A stretch of 64,000 nucleotides of DNA, from positions 496,001-560,000 of the forward strand of contig NZ_JFZG01000006.1 in NCBI RefSeq assembly GCF_000607165.1, read 5' to 3'. Under the pieces are notes generated by a model, which saw only the letters and a list, made by a program, of their open reading frames with translations, made no database searches and was not told where the DNA came from. Of this stretch, positions 9,000 through 19,295 are shown piece after piece; position 1 is the first letter of the stretch; every line of letters starts with the position of its first letter. The position numbers and the translations under genes were made by a program. Source of the stretch: Ralstonia pickettii. Its GTDB lineage: Bacteria; Pseudomonadota; Gammaproteobacteria; Burkholderiales; Burkholderiaceae.

Positions 9000-10085
9000 T
9001 TGACTGCCAGTTCCCCCATCGACGATCTGTTCGGCGCGCCGCCCATACCCAGCGACGGCGCGGCCGCCGAACCCGGCAAATCCGCCCCGAAAACCAAACG
9101 TTCCCCCACCCGCCAGGGCGTTCTGCCCGCAGCGGTCGCACCCGAAGTGGCCGAGCTCGCGCAACGCTTGCCGCGCGGCCTGCGCATTGGCACGTCGTCG
9201 TGGTCGTATCCGGGGTGGGACGGACTGGTGTATGCGGGCGAGTATTCCGATTCGATGCTCGCACGCAAGGGCCTGGCGGCTTATGCTCAGCATCCGTTGC
9301 TGCGCACGGTCAGCATCGATCGCGGTTTCTATTCGCCGATCCCCTTGGCGGACTACGTCGCTTACGCGGCCAGCGTGCCGGAAGATTTCCGCTTTGCTGT
9401 CAAAGCCACCTCTGCCGTATGCGACGCGTGGATTCGGGAATCGGACGGGCGCGGGCGCATAGCCAATCCCGCCTTCCTGAATGCTGAATTTGCGATCCGC
9501 GATTTTGTTGAGCCAGCCACCCGCGGGCTCGGGACGCGATGCGGGCCGCTGGTGTTTCAGCTCTCGCCGCTGGGCGCGCTGGCCGAAGATGCCACCGGCT
9601 TTGTAGAGCGGCTTGAGGCGTTCCTGACCGCCCTACCGCCGCTCGATCCGCAACTCAATCCCGATGCCGTCTACGCGGTGGAATTGCGCGATGCCACGCT
9701 GCTCACGCCACGCTTGATCAAGATGCTGCGCGCGGCAGGCGTGCGTTATTGCGTCGGCCTGCATGAGCGGATGCCGGCGGTGGACCGGCAAGCCGCCGCC
9801 GTTGCGCTGCTGGATGAGGGCGCGGGCGGCCCGCTGGTGGTGCGCTGGAACCTGAACAGCCGCTATCGCTACGCGCAAGCCGAAGCGGCGTACAAACCGT
9901 TCAACAAGCTCGTCGATGAAGACCCGCTCTCGCGCGAGACGCTGGCTGACATGGCAGTCGGCGCGCTGGCGGCCGGGCGCAAGGTGACGATCCTGGTCAG
10001 CAACAAGGCGGAAGGATCGTCCCCGTTGTCGTGCATCAAGCTGGCCGAGGCCATTGCCGCGCGCCTGCCGGCGGACGCAGCGTAG
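9000..10085 (+). CDS. DUF72 domain protein
   Basis: A 361-residue protein with a TIM-barrel DUF72 domain from about residue 60. It begins LRIGTSSWSYPGWDGLVYAGEY, continues with LRTVSIDRGFYSPIP and FRFAVKATS, and ends with KVTILVSNKAEGSSPLSC. No in-frame ATG gives a full domain without running into cfa. The TTG at 9000, four bases after the cfa stop, is the best start, and the first 58 residues are low-complexity. Translational coupling to cfa is likely. The biochemical function of DUF72 is unknown. Confidence 0.75.
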   Translation: MTASSPIDDLFGAPPIPSDGAAAEPGKSAPKTKRSPTRQGVLPAAVAPEVAELAQRLPRGLRIGTSSWSYPGWDGLVYAGEYSDSMLARKGLAAYAQHPLLRTVSIDRGFYSPIPLADYVAYAASVPEDFRFAVKATSAVCDAWIRESDGRGRIANPAFLNAEFAIRDFVEPATRGLGTRCGPLVFQLSPLGALAEDATGFVERLEAFLTALPPLDPQLNPDAVYAVELRDATLLTPRLIKMLRAAGVRYCVGLHERMPAVDRQAAAVALLDEGAGGPLVVRWNLNSRYRYAQAEAAYKPFNKLVDEDPLSRETLADMAVGALAAGRKVTILVSNKAEGSSPLSCIKLAEAIAARLPADAA

Positions 10086-10100
10086 CCTCGGCGCCATCTC

Positions 10101-10661
<561 letters not shown>

Positions 10662-10818
10662 TCGAATTCTCCTGCGGTTGATTAGGCTGCCATTGGTCGG
10701 TCGAAGACCTTCATCCTGACACAGGCACCCTCATGTGATCGCAGGACCACGCAAAGCCCTACCCCGACGCGGCCTATCGGGCGTCCGTTACAATTGAGTA
10801 TTACTTTCGGTAGTTTTC

Positions 10819-11421
10819 ATGGACCAACACGGAGCCATTCCCATGGATGCGCGCGCCCCGGAATCCTCCGCGCGCGAGGCGTCGTCACATCGACGCCCAC
10901 ATGGCCGCGCCACCCCGCCCGATTTTGACGCCGCGCACTTCCGGCATGCACTGTCCCAGTTTGCTACCGGGGTGACGGTGGTTACCACGCGCTCTGAAGG
11001 CCGGCCGGGTACGCCGGCGTTCGTTGGGGTGACGGCCAGCTCGTTCAATTCGGTGTCGCTGGATCCGCCGCTGGTGCTGTGGAGCCTGGGCACGCAGGCC
11101 AATTCATTTCCGCTGTTCCACGCCGGCTCGCACTACGTCATCAATATCCTGGCGGCCGAGCAGTTGGACCTGTGCAAGCGCTTCGCCACGCTCAAAGGCG
11201 ACCGCTTTGCCAACATCGACTATCGCCTGAGCCCAACCGGCTTGCCGATCCTCGCGCAATCGCTGGCGTGGTTCGAGTGCCATAACCGCAGCCGATATGA
11301 CGAAGGAGACCACGTCATCTTCGTGGGTGAAGTCGAGCGCTGCGGCGTGATCGACGCGGACGGCGCACCGCTGGTGTTCCATCGCGGCGCGTTTTCGTCG
11401 CTCACGCACATCGGCGACTGA
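10819..11421 (+). CDS. Flavin reductase family protein
   Basis: A 200-residue flavin reductase-like (FMN-binding split barrel) protein. After a polar N-terminus of about 35 residues come FRHALSQFATGVTVVTTR, GVTASSFNSVSLDPPLVLWSL, FHAGSHYVINILAAEQLDLCKRFA and a C-terminal LVFHRGAFSSL. Such enzymes supply reduced flavin to monooxygenases or reduce flavins with NAD(P)H; no partner monooxygenase is adjacent. A second ATG at 10843 is an equally possible start, since the first residues are not conserved in the family. Confidence 0.82.
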   Translation: MDQHGAIPMDARAPESSAREASSHRRPHGRATPPDFDAAHFRHALSQFATGVTVVTTRSEGRPGTPAFVGVTASSFNSVSLDPPLVLWSLGTQANSFPLFHAGSHYVINILAAEQLDLCKRFATLKGDRFANIDYRLSPTGLPILAQSLAWFECHNRSRYDEGDHVIFVGEVERCGVIDADGAPLVFHRGAFSSLTHIGD

Positions 11422-11434
11422 TCCTCCGGCCACA

Positions 11435-11641
11435 TCACGTAGAAGTCGCTGCCTTCTGCGGCGCTTCCGCCTCGATGCCCCAATCCCCGAATTCGTACCA
11501 GTCGTCGCCCAGCAGTTCGGCGGGGTGCTGCGTGCGGCCCGAGCCGTTGCCGCAGCCCAGGGCGTCGGTGGAGCAATACTTGTCGCAGCCCCAGCAGATG
11601 CGCTCAGGATGCACAGGATGCAGCGGAAACTTCTTGGCCAT
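11435..11641 (-). CDS. DUF3079 domain protein, small Cys-rich
   Basis: A 68-residue protein beginning MAKKFPLHPVHPERICWGCDKYC. The pattern CWGCDKYC...GCGNGSGRTQHP matches what I know of DUF3079, a short family common in Burkholderiales. Cysteines in a CxxC arrangement suggest metal binding, which is an inference. The frame is open ten codons further upstream, but the family begins at this Met. It converges with the flavin reductase gene. Confidence 0.75.
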   Translation of the reverse strand: MAKKFPLHPVHPERICWGCDKYCSTDALGCGNGSGRTQHPAELLGDDWYEFGDWGIEAEAPQKAATST

Positions 11642-11729
11642 GGCCCGCTCCGGTCGACAACACAGGGCCACTATCCGCGCATGCTTGCAGTAGGGGATTG
11701 ATTCTCGTCAGAAACTCCAGCGCTAGCTT

Positions 11730-12257
11730 CTACTTTGCCTTCCCGCGCTTGCTCGCCGCCCCGCCCTCCAGCGGGCGCACGCCACGTGCTTCCATCAGCA
11801 GCGCCAAGCCGCCATCGCGGTCCTTGATGGTACGCAGGACGATATTCGAGCGGATGTCCATCACGCCGGGCGTCTTGTACAGCCGCTCGATGATGAACTC
11901 CGAGTAGTGCTGCAGGTTGGGCGCCTGCACGCGCAGGATGTAGTTGCAATCCCCGGTGATGATGTAAGCGGCCACGATCTCGGGCCAACTCTGCACGGCG
12001 GCCATGAACGTCTCGTGCCAACCCGTCACGTCCTGGCGCATCGACACCTGCACGATGGCTTCCAGTTCCAGCCCCAGTGCCGCGCGACCCAGTTGCGCCC
12101 GATAACCGGTGATGGCTCCGCCCTCTTCCAGCATCCGCACCCGCCGCAGGCAAGCTGATGGCGACAACGCCACGCGCTCAGCCAGGTCCTGATTGCTGAT
12201 GCGGCCGTCTTCCTGCAATACCTGCAGAATGCGCAGATCGGTGGTATCGAGTTGCAT
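11730..12257 (-). CDS. Lrp/AsnC family regulator, probable KynR
   Basis: A 175-residue Lrp-type regulator. The N-terminal helix-turn-helix (ISNQDLAERVALSPSACLRRVRMLEEGG, residues about 20-47) is followed by a RAM ligand-binding domain. It lies divergent from kynB-kynU-kynA, where an Lrp-type activator responding to kynurenine (KynR) is known in Pseudomonas, so regulation of the kyn operon is the likely job. The C-terminus carries an extra basic tail (about 15 residues) compared with a minimal Lrp. Confidence 0.85.
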   Translation of the reverse strand: MQLDTTDLRILQVLQEDGRISNQDLAERVALSPSACLRRVRMLEEGGAITGYRAQLGRAALGLELEAIVQVSMRQDVTGWHETFMAAVQSWPEIVAAYIITGDCNYILRVQAPNLQHYSEFIIERLYKTPGVMDIRSNIVLRTIKDRDGGLALLMEARGVRPLEGGAASKRGKAK

Positions 12258-12396
12258 CTGTCGTCGTTCTTTGCGTGATTTCTTTGATACGTTGAATTTT
12301 ATGCGAATTCATTGAAATAGCACGCACGATTATGCACACCCATTGCGCGTGGTTTTCCCTATCATTTCGGCACGGATTCAACGAATTTTCCGCCCT

Positions 12397-12408
12397 GGAG
12401 CCGCCTTG
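12397..12408 (+). promoter_or_regulatory. Ribosome site that fixes a TTG start for kynB
   Basis: GGAG at 12397-12400 lies five bases before TTG 12406-12408. The ATG at 12343 in the same frame would add 21 residues ([16 protein letters not shown]...) that do not belong to KynB, so the TTG is preferred. Confidence 0.6.
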
Positions 12409-13035
12409 GAACGCACTTTGTGGGACATCAGCCCCGCCCTTTCGCCCGCCACGCCCACGTGGCCCGGCGACACGCCGTTTTCGCAGGAAATTGCGTGGAA
12501 GTTGGAAGGCGACTGCCCGGTCAACGTCGGGCGCATCACGCTCTCGCCGCATACGGGCGCGCATGCCGATGCTCCGCTCCACTACCGCGCCGACGGCGCT
12601 GCCATCGGGCAGGTGCCGCTGGACGCTTACCTTGGCCCATGCCGCGTCATCCACTGCGTGGGCGTAGCGCGCGTTGAGCCGGAACACGTGCGTGAAGCGC
12701 TGACTGGCGCACCGCCGCGCGTGCTGCTGCGCACGTACGCACACATGCCGCAGAACGCGTGGGACGACCACTTTGCCGCCGTTGCGCCCGAGACCATCGC
12801 GCTGCTGGCTGCCCACGGCATGAAGCTCATCGGCGTCGACACCGCCTCGCTTGATCCGCAAACCTCCAAGACCATGGACGCGCACCACGCCGTCGGCAAG
12901 CACGGCCTCGCCATCCTCGAAGGACTCGTGCTCGACGACGTGCCCGCCGGCGATTACGAACTGATCGCCCTGCCCCTCAAGTTCGCCACCCTCGATGCAA
13001 GCCCGGTGCGTGCCGTGCTCCGCAGCCTGCCCTGA
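12406..13035 (+). CDS. kynB: Kynurenine formamidase
   Basis: This 209-residue cyclase-family enzyme hydrolyses N-formylkynurenine to kynurenine plus formate. The family start [20 protein letters not shown] and the metal site [11 protein letters not shown] (residues 49-59) are clear, with DTASLDP and [22 protein letters not shown] near the end. The start is taken as TTG 12406 on the basis of the GGAG ribosome site and the family N-terminus. It is the first gene of kynB-kynU-kynA. Confidence 0.92.
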   Translation: MERTLWDISPALSPATPTWPGDTPFSQEIAWKLEGDCPVNVGRITLSPHTGAHADAPLHYRADGAAIGQVPLDAYLGPCRVIHCVGVARVEPEHVREALTGAPPRVLLRTYAHMPQNAWDDHFAAVAPETIALLAAHGMKLIGVDTASLDPQTSKTMDAHHAVGKHGLAILEGLVLDDVPAGDYELIALPLKFATLDASPVRAVLRSLP

Positions 13036-13079
13036 TCGATACCACGACAGAACACCAATCACTTCGCCCCCGCATTCAC

Positions 13080-14333
13080 ATGACAATCACCCGCAACTCC
13101 TGCCTCGAACGCGACGCGGCCGATCCCATCGGCTCGCTGCGCGACGCCTTTGCACTGCCCAACGGCGTGATCTATCTGGACGGCAACTCGCTCGGCGCAC
13201 GTCCGAAAGCTGCTCTCGCTCGCGCGCAGGAAGTCGTCGCCAGCGAATGGGGCGACGGTCTCATCCGCAGCTGGAACCAAGCCGGCTGGTTTGAACTGCC
13301 GCGCCGCCTCGGCAACAAACTGGCACCGCTGATTGGTGCGCGCGAAGATGAAGTCGTCGTCACCGACACCACGTCGATCAACCTGTTCAAGGTGCTTGCC
13401 GCGGCGATTCGCGTGCAGCGCGAAGACGCGCCAGACCGCAAGATCATCGTTTCGGAAACGCACAACTTCCCGACCGATCTGTACATCGCGGAAGGACTGG
13501 CCGATATGCTGCGCGACGGCTACAAGCTGCGACTGATCGATTCGCCGGAAGAGCTGGAAGGCGCGCTGGGCGACGACGTCGCCGTCACCATGCTCACGCA
13601 CGTCAACTACAAGAGCGGGCACATGTACGACATGGCGGCTGTCTCTGCGCTGGCGCACAAGCACGGCGCCCTGGCCATCTGGGATCTCGCGCATTCGGCC
13701 GGCGCCGTACCCGTGGACCTGCACGCAGGCGGTGCAGATTACGCCATCGGCTGTACCTACAAGTATCTGAACGGCGGCCCAGGCTCGCCGGCCTTCGTGT
13801 GGGTAGCACCGGCACTGCGCGAGCGCTTCTGGCAGCCGCTGTCGGGCTGGTGGGGCCATGCACGGCCCTTCGCGATGGAGTCGCGCTACACAGCCGACGC
13901 CGGCATCGGCCGCTTCCTGTGCGGCACGCAGCCGATCACCTCGATGGCGATGGTGGAATGCGGGCTCGACATCTTCGCGCAGACGTCGATGGCCGCGCTG
14001 CGCGCCAAATCGCTTGCGCTGACTGACCTCTTCATCACGCTGGTCGAAACACGCTGCGCGGGCTTCCCGCTCACGCTCGTCACGCCGCGTGAGCACGCCG
14101 TGCGCGGCAGCCACGTCAGCTACGAACACCCCAACGGCTATGCCGTGGTGCAGGCACTGATCGAGCGAGGCGTGATCGGCGACTACCGCGAGCCGCGCAT
14201 CATGCGTTTCGGTTTCACGCCGCTGTACACGAGCTTTGCCGATGTGTGGGATGCCGTGGAGGTGCTGCGCGATGTGCTGGAGACCGGCGCATGGCAATCG
14301 GCCCAATTCAACGAACGTACGCTGGTGACCTGA
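13080..14333 (+). CDS. kynU: Kynureninase
   Basis: This 417-residue PLP enzyme cleaves kynurenine to anthranilate plus alanine. The PLP-binding lysine is in [16 protein letters not shown] (Lys228). Preceding [18 protein letters not shown] and the N-terminal [15 protein letters not shown] are kynureninase hallmarks. The gene lies 44 bases after kynB, and kynA begins one base after its stop, so all three are probably on one transcript. Confidence 0.95.
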   Translation: MTITRNSCLERDAADPIGSLRDAFALPNGVIYLDGNSLGARPKAALARAQEVVASEWGDGLIRSWNQAGWFELPRRLGNKLAPLIGAREDEVVVTDTTSINLFKVLAAAIRVQREDAPDRKIIVSETHNFPTDLYIAEGLADMLRDGYKLRLIDSPEELEGALGDDVAVTMLTHVNYKSGHMYDMAAVSALAHKHGALAIWDLAHSAGAVPVDLHAGGADYAIGCTYKYLNGGPGSPAFVWVAPALRERFWQPLSGWWGHARPFAMESRYTADAGIGRFLCGTQPITSMAMVECGLDIFAQTSMAALRAKSLALTDLFITLVETRCAGFPLTLVTPREHAVRGSHVSYEHPNGYAVVQALIERGVIGDYREPRIMRFGFTPLYTSFADVWDAVEVLRDVLETGAWQSAQFNERTLVT

Positions 14334-14334
14334 G

Positions 14335-15210
14335 ATGTCGAACCCAAATCAACCTGCAGCATCGGGCTGCCCAATGCATGCCGCCCCGGGCGAAGGCTGG
14401 CACGACGCACAGCTCGATTTCTCGAAATCGATGAGCTACGGCGACTACCTCGCGCTCGACCAGATCCTGAACGCGCAACACCCGCGCTCACCAGATCACA
14501 ACGAGATGCTGTTCATCGTCCAGCATCAGACCACCGAGCTGTGGATGAAGCTGATGCTGCACGAGCTGCGCGCCGCGCGGGATTGCGTGCGCAATGACAA
14601 CCTGCCGCCCGCCTTCAAGATGCTGGCGCGCGTGTCGCGCATCATGGATCAGCTGGTGCAGGCGTGGAACGTGCTCGCCACGATGACGCCGCCGGAATAC
14701 TCGGCCATGCGTCCGCACCTGGGGCAATCGTCGGGCTTCCAGTCGTATCAGTACCGCGAGATCGAGTTCATTCTCGGCAACAAGAACGCGGCGATGCTCA
14801 AGCCACACGCGCACCGCACCGAGCATTACGAACAGGTCAAGACTGCATTGGAAACGCCGTCGCTGTATGACGAAGCCGTGCGTTACATGGCGCGCCACGG
14901 CTTTGCGTTCGACGCGGATTGCGTCGAGCGTGACTGGTCGCGCCCGGTCACCTACAACGCTTCGGTGGAAGCGGCGTGGCTGGAGGTCTATCGCGACCCG
15001 ACGCACCATTGGGAGCTGTACGAACTGGCCGAGAAGTTCGTCGATTTGGAAGACGCGTTCCGGCAATGGCGCTTCCGGCATGTGACTACGGTGGAGCGCG
15101 TGATTGGCTTCAAGCGCGGCACGGGCGGCACCGAGGGTGTCGGCTACCTGCGGAAGATGCTGGATGTCGTGTTGTTTCCGGAGCTTTGGAAGCTGCGCAC
15201 GGACCTTTGA
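14335..15210 (+). CDS. kynA: Tryptophan 2,3-dioxygenase
   Basis: This 291-residue haem enzyme oxidises tryptophan to N-formylkynurenine, the first step of the pathway, although its gene is last in the operon. Family motifs are [53 protein letters not shown] and [28 protein letters not shown]. His249 in RFRHVTT is the expected haem ligand. The start codon follows the kynU stop directly (TGAGATG). Confidence 0.96.
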   Translation: MSNPNQPAASGCPMHAAPGEGWHDAQLDFSKSMSYGDYLALDQILNAQHPRSPDHNEMLFIVQHQTTELWMKLMLHELRAARDCVRNDNLPPAFKMLARVSRIMDQLVQAWNVLATMTPPEYSAMRPHLGQSSGFQSYQYREIEFILGNKNAAMLKPHAHRTEHYEQVKTALETPSLYDEAVRYMARHGFAFDADCVERDWSRPVTYNASVEAAWLEVYRDPTHHWELYELAEKFVDLEDAFRQWRFRHVTTVERVIGFKRGTGGTEGVGYLRKMLDVVLFPELWKLRTDL

Positions 15211-15220
15211 TCGACGCGGC

Positions 15221-16045
15221 TCAGGCTGGCTCGACCACTTGGCCGAGCCTTGCCGCGAACTCGCGCAGCGCGGGGGCCAGCTCGTCGCGAATGCGTTCCG
15301 CGTCGGCGGCCGTGTAAGGCGCGCTGCAGCTCACCACGTAAGGCTCGCGCTGGCTCGGCGCGAAGAACGCCACCGCACACGCGTGGATGGCTGGATGCCA
15401 GTCGCGCAGCGATACGGCATACCCATTGCGTATGCCGGCTTTCACTGCGTCATCTGCGGCGGCACCTTCTGCCGCCCACTGCGCCGGCTGCTGCGTGCGC
15501 AGTGCTTCGTACAGGCGCTCACGCCGCGCTGCAGCCAACGAAGCCAGATACGCCCGCCCCATCGAACTCGACAGCAGCGACAGCCGCGAGCCCACGCCCA
15601 GCCCGGACGACCCGCTCATCGAAGGGCTGTCATGACGGATCGTTTCCAGATACACCATGTCCAGCCGATCTCGCTTGCCTAGCGAGATCGATACGCCAAA
15701 GCGCTGCGCAAACGCGCTCATGTGCGGCCGCGCAAGCTGGATTACGTCGCTCGATGCGAGGTAAGCAAAACCAAGCGCGAGCACACCGGCGTCGAGTCCG
15801 TATTTGCCGAGCGCATCGTCGTAACGCAGGTAGCCAAGCGACACCAGCGTGCCGGCCAGCCGGCTCACCGTGGCTTTGGGAAAGCCGGTGCGCCGCACGA
15901 ATTCCTGGTTGCCGAGCAGCGTGTCGCCCGGGCGGAATGCGCGCAGCAACTCCAGCCCGCGCGCCAGTGCCGTGACGAAATTCGGATCGCTCGACTCGGC
16001 GGGCGCCGTATCGAATTCGAGATCAGGGAGACGGGTTGTGCTCAT
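15221..16045 (-). CDS. IclR family transcriptional regulator
   Basis: A 274-residue IclR-type protein with an N-terminal winged helix-turn-helix (residues about 25-85, NQEFVRRTGFPKATVSRLAGTLVSLGYL) and a C-terminal effector-binding domain. It is divergent from gcdH, and a perfect 17-bp palindrome lies between the two genes. Control of gcdH and of itself is therefore likely. The effector cannot be read from the sequence; a glutarate or aromatic-acid metabolite would fit the neighbour. Its 3' end lies 10 bases from convergent kynA. Confidence 0.87.
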   Translation of the reverse strand: MSTTRLPDLEFDTAPAESSDPNFVTALARGLELLRAFRPGDTLLGNQEFVRRTGFPKATVSRLAGTLVSLGYLRYDDALGKYGLDAGVLALGFAYLASSDVIQLARPHMSAFAQRFGVSISLGKRDRLDMVYLETIRHDSPSMSGSSGLGVGSRLSLLSSSMGRAYLASLAAARRERLYEALRTQQPAQWAAEGAAADDAVKAGIRNGYAVSLRDWHPAIHACAVAFFAPSQREPYVVSCSAPYTAADAERIRDELAPALREFAARLGQVVEPA

Positions 16046-16107
16046 GGCAAAAAAGCCCTGGAAATTGTCGGTGCTTGCGCTATGATAGCTCTAAATTTCG
16101 AAACTGT

Positions 16108-16124
16108 GTTCCGTATAACGGAAC
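16108..16124. promoter_or_regulatory. Perfect palindrome, probable IclR-family operator
   Basis: GTTCCGT-ATA-ACGGAAC: two 7-base arms with a 3-base centre. It sits between the iclR-type gene (start 16045) and gcdH (start 16149). The shape (TTCCG...CGGAA, 15-17 bp) resembles IclR-family operators. A ribosome site GGAG follows at 16136-16139. Confidence 0.6.
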
Positions 16125-16148
16125 AACAAAGACTCGGAGACTACCGCT

Positions 16149-17342
16149 GTGACTGCTCGCAACGCCTTCAATTGGGCCGACCCGCTGCTGCTCGACCAAC
16201 AACTGACCGACGACGAGCGCATGGTGCGCGACGCCGCCGCGTCGTACTGCCAGGACAAGCTGATGCCGCGCGTGCTGGAGTCGTTCCGGCATGAGAAGAC
16301 CGACGCATCGATCTTTCGTGAGATGGGCGAGCTGGGCCTGCTAGGCCCGACGATTCCCGAGCAGTACGGTGGCCCGGGCCTGAACTACGTCAGCTACGGC
16401 CTGATCGCGCGCGAAGTCGAACGTGTGGATTCGGGCTATCGCTCGATGATGAGCGTGCAGTCGTCGCTGGTGATGGTGCCGATCTATGAATTCGGTAGCG
16501 AAGCGCAAAAACAGAAGTACCTGCCCAAGCTGGCAACCGGCGAGTGGATCGGCTGCTTTGGTTTGACTGAGCCGAACCACGGTTCCGACCCGGCTTCGAT
16601 GATCACGCGCGCCAAGAAGGTCGACGGCGGCTACTCGCTGTCGGGCGCCAAGATGTGGATCACCAATTCGCCCATCGCCGATGTCTTTGTCGTGTGGGGC
16701 AAGCTGCCGAATGAGAACGGCGAGGACGAAATCCGCGGCTTCATCCTTGAGAAAGGCTGGAAGGGGCTGACGGCACCAGCCATCCACGGCAAGGTTGGCT
16801 TGCGTACGTCGATCACCGGTGAAATCGTGCTGGACGAAGTGTTCGTGCCGGAAGAAAACCTGATGCCGGGCGTGCGCGGCCTCAAGGGCCCGTTCACGTG
16901 CCTGAACTCGGCGCGCTACGGCATCGCGTGGGGCGCCCTGGGCGCTGCAGAAGCTTGCTGGCACATCGCGCGCCAGTACGTGCTGGACCGCAAGCAGTTC
17001 GGCCGCCCCCTCGCCGCCAACCAGCTCGTGCAGAAAAAGCTGGCCGACATGCAGACCGAAATCACGCTCGGCCTGCAAGGCTGCCTGCGTCTGGGCCGCA
17101 TGAAGGACGAAGGCACGGCGGCGGTGGAAATCACCTCGATCATGAAGCGCAACTCGTGTGGCAAGTCGCTCGACATCGCCCGCGTGGCGCGCGACATGCT
17201 GGGCGGTAACGGCATCTCCGATGAGTTTGGCGTGATCCGCCACGTGGTGAATCTGGAAGTGGTGAATACGTACGAAGGCACACACGATATCCACGCGCTG
17301 ATCCTCGGCCGCGCACAGACCGGCATTCAGGCTTTCTTCTGA
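16149..17342 (+). CDS. gcdH: Glutaryl-CoA dehydrogenase
   Basis: A 397-residue acyl-CoA dehydrogenase that oxidises and decarboxylates glutaryl-CoA to crotonyl-CoA (lysine, tryptophan and glutarate degradation). Family-specific features are [51 protein letters not shown] and the catalytic Glu376 in [19 protein letters not shown]. The start is GTG at 16149, supported by GGAG nine bases upstream. It is divergent from the IclR regulator. Confidence 0.92.
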   Translation: MTARNAFNWADPLLLDQQLTDDERMVRDAAASYCQDKLMPRVLESFRHEKTDASIFREMGELGLLGPTIPEQYGGPGLNYVSYGLIAREVERVDSGYRSMMSVQSSLVMVPIYEFGSEAQKQKYLPKLATGEWIGCFGLTEPNHGSDPASMITRAKKVDGGYSLSGAKMWITNSPIADVFVVWGKLPNENGEDEIRGFILEKGWKGLTAPAIHGKVGLRTSITGEIVLDEVFVPEENLMPGVRGLKGPFTCLNSARYGIAWGALGAAEACWHIARQYVLDRKQFGRPLAANQLVQKKLADMQTEITLGLQGCLRLGRMKDEGTAAVEITSIMKRNSCGKSLDIARVARDMLGGNGISDEFGVIRHVVNLEVVNTYEGTHDIHALILGRAQTGIQAFF

Positions 17343-17752
17343 TTGCGCTTTGTTTTTCCGGCGAGTTGGGGCACACTCGTGCGCCACTCGCCACACCCCT
17401 GGCTGCATCTCTCGCCCGTTCTGGGCACCGTTGTTCTCCTTCCCTCGCGATATACCAATTTGCAAATGACCGGGATACGCCACGCCGCATGAATCGGCGG
17501 TAGCGCGCGTCTATGCTTCGGTCCAAGTGTCGGCGGATTGTTGGGCCGCACGCCCCTCACACCGATAGAACGAGCGCGCGGTCCACACGCAGATTGCAGC
17601 GCCACGCGACAAAACCAATCGCGAGACAACGGTCTGGAGAATGCCGGCGCGCGTACGCAGGCACCCGTACCGATATCAAAACCAGAACAGGGCACCTTAC
17701 GCGGACGACCCAGATCGGCCGGCGCGGAGTCCTGCCAGGAGACAAACCCACC
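17343..17752. other. 410-base gap between gcdH and the purine permease
   Basis: I find no convincing gene here. An open frame continues upstream of the permease to 17513, but its Arg-rich translation does not look like protein. There is no clear gcdH terminator. Near the permease, TCCT 17730-17733 can pair with the ribosome site AGGA 17737-17740. A long leader before an NCS2 permease could hold a purine or xanthine riboswitch, but I could not recognise a consensus. Confidence 0.4.
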
Positions 17753-19135
17753 ATGGCTGAACAGTCCATTCCGTCGTCGACGGAACTTGGCGCCGCTGGC
17801 ATCGCCGATGCGCGTGCCATTGATCGCTATTTCCAGATTTCTGCACGCGGCAGCACGCAAAAGCGCGAGGTCGTGGCTGGCATCACCACCTTCATGGCGA
17901 TGGTCTACGCCGTGTTTGTCGTTCCCGGCATGCTGGGCAAGGCCGGCTTTGATACCAGTGCAGTCTTCGTCGCTGTATGTCTGACCACTGCCTTCGGATC
18001 GCTGCTGATGGGCCTGTGGGCCAAGCTGCCGATCGCCATCGGCTGCGCAATTTCGCTGACCGCGTTCATGGCCTTTGGCCTGGTGCTTGGGCAAAAGCTG
18101 ACGCCGGAAATCGCGCTGGGCGCCGTATTCCTCATGGGCGTGGCCTTCACCGCCATCTCGGCTACGGGCGTGCGCTCCTGGATCCTGCGCAATCTGCCTT
18201 CGGGCGTGGCGCATGGCACAGGCATCGGCATCGGCCTGTTCCTGCTGCTGATCGCCTCCAACGACGTCGGACTGGTGGTCAAGAACGCCGGCGAAGGCCT
18301 GCCCGTTGCACTTGGCCACGTCACCGCCTTCCCGGTCATGATGTCGGTGCTGGGTCTGGCCGCCATCTTCGGCATGGAGCGTCGTCGTGTGCCGGGCGGC
18401 ATCCTGATCGTGATTATCGCCATCTCGATCCTGGGCCTGATCTTTGACCCGGCCGTGAAGTTCACCGGCGTGTTCGCTGTGCCTTCGCTCGCCGCCGCAG
18501 GTCACGCCTCGCTGATCGGTGCAATGGATATCCGCGGTGCCCTCACGGCCGCCGTGCTGCCGAGCGTGCTGGCGCTGGTGATGACCGCTGTGTTCGATGC
18601 CACCGGCACGATCCGCGCCGTGGCCGGCCAAGCCGGCCTGCTTAACGACAAGGGCCACATCATCAACGGCGGCCGCGCCCTCACGGCCGATTCGATCAGC
18701 TCGATTTTCTCGGCATTCTTCGGCGGCGCTCCTGCAGCGGCTTACATCGAGTCGACGGTTGGCGTGGCAGCAGGCGGCAAGACGGGCCTGACGGCTGTCG
18801 TGGTCGGCGTGATGTTCCTGGCGGTGATGTTCTTTTCGCCGCTGGCCGGCCTGGTGCCGTCGTACGCAACGGCCCCGGCGCTGATGTATGTCGGCCTGCT
18901 GATGCTCTCCAGCGTGAGCAAACTGCACATGGACGACATGGTTGACGCGCTGTCCGGCCTGGTCTGCGCCGTGTTCATCGTGCTGACCTGCAACATCGTC
19001 ACCGGCATCATGCTCGGCTTCAGCACGCTGGTGATCGGCCGCCTGGTGGCCGGCGAATGGCGCAAGCTCAATATCGGCACCGTGGCGATTGCCGGCGCGC
19101 TGGTGGCCTTCTACGCGGGCGGCTGGGCGATCTGA
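17753..19135 (+). CDS. NCS2 family purine permease
   Basis: A 460-residue membrane transporter of the AzgA-like branch (adenine, guanine or hypoxanthine uptake by proton symport). The start MAEQ...[40 protein letters not shown] is typical, as is the later [27 protein letters not shown]. About 12 membrane segments are visible. The ATG at 17753 lies 10 bases after AGGAGA; the open frame to 17513 is not used. Which purine it carries cannot be told. Confidence 0.88.
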   Translation: MAEQSIPSSTELGAAGIADARAIDRYFQISARGSTQKREVVAGITTFMAMVYAVFVVPGMLGKAGFDTSAVFVAVCLTTAFGSLLMGLWAKLPIAIGCAISLTAFMAFGLVLGQKLTPEIALGAVFLMGVAFTAISATGVRSWILRNLPSGVAHGTGIGIGLFLLLIASNDVGLVVKNAGEGLPVALGHVTAFPVMMSVLGLAAIFGMERRRVPGGILIVIIAISILGLIFDPAVKFTGVFAVPSLAAAGHASLIGAMDIRGALTAAVLPSVLALVMTAVFDATGTIRAVAGQAGLLNDKGHIINGGRALTADSISSIFSAFFGGAPAAAYIESTVGVAAGGKTGLTAVVVGVMFLAVMFFSPLAGLVPSYATAPALMYVGLLMLSSVSKLHMDDMVDALSGLVCAVFIVLTCNIVTGIMLGFSTLVIGRLVAGEWRKLNIGTVAIAGALVAFYAGGWAI

Positions 19136-19164
19136 TCGCACACTGAACCGTCTTCACAAAAGAC

Positions 19165-19205
19165 AAACCGGCCAGACCCGAAAGGGCTGGCCGGTTTTGT
19201 TTTTG
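19165..19205 (+). terminator. Rho-independent terminator of the purine permease
   Basis: A long stem (AAACCGGCCAGACCC against GGGCTGGCCGGTTT, one bulge, GAAA loop) is followed by TTTTGTTTTT. It begins 30 bases after the permease stop. Confidence 0.85.
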
Positions 19206-19245
19206 CGCTGCACGTTACCGCACGGTCAGATTGTCATGCCGACGC

Positions 19246-19270
19246 AAAAACGCCCGGCACTAGGCCGGGC
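19246..19270 (-). terminator. Rho-independent terminator of the peroxiredoxin gene
   Basis: The stem GCCCGGC (19252-19258) pairs with GCCGGGC (19264-19270) around a 5-base loop. On the minus strand it runs into TTTTT (19246-19250). It lies just past the peroxiredoxin stop. Confidence 0.75.
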
Positions 19271-19295
19271 CGCAATCACACTACCAAGGAGACGG

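Noticed and set aside
17327-19141. A 604-codon minus-strand open frame, His- and Gln-rich
   Set aside because: It is the shadow of the NCS2 permease on the other strand.
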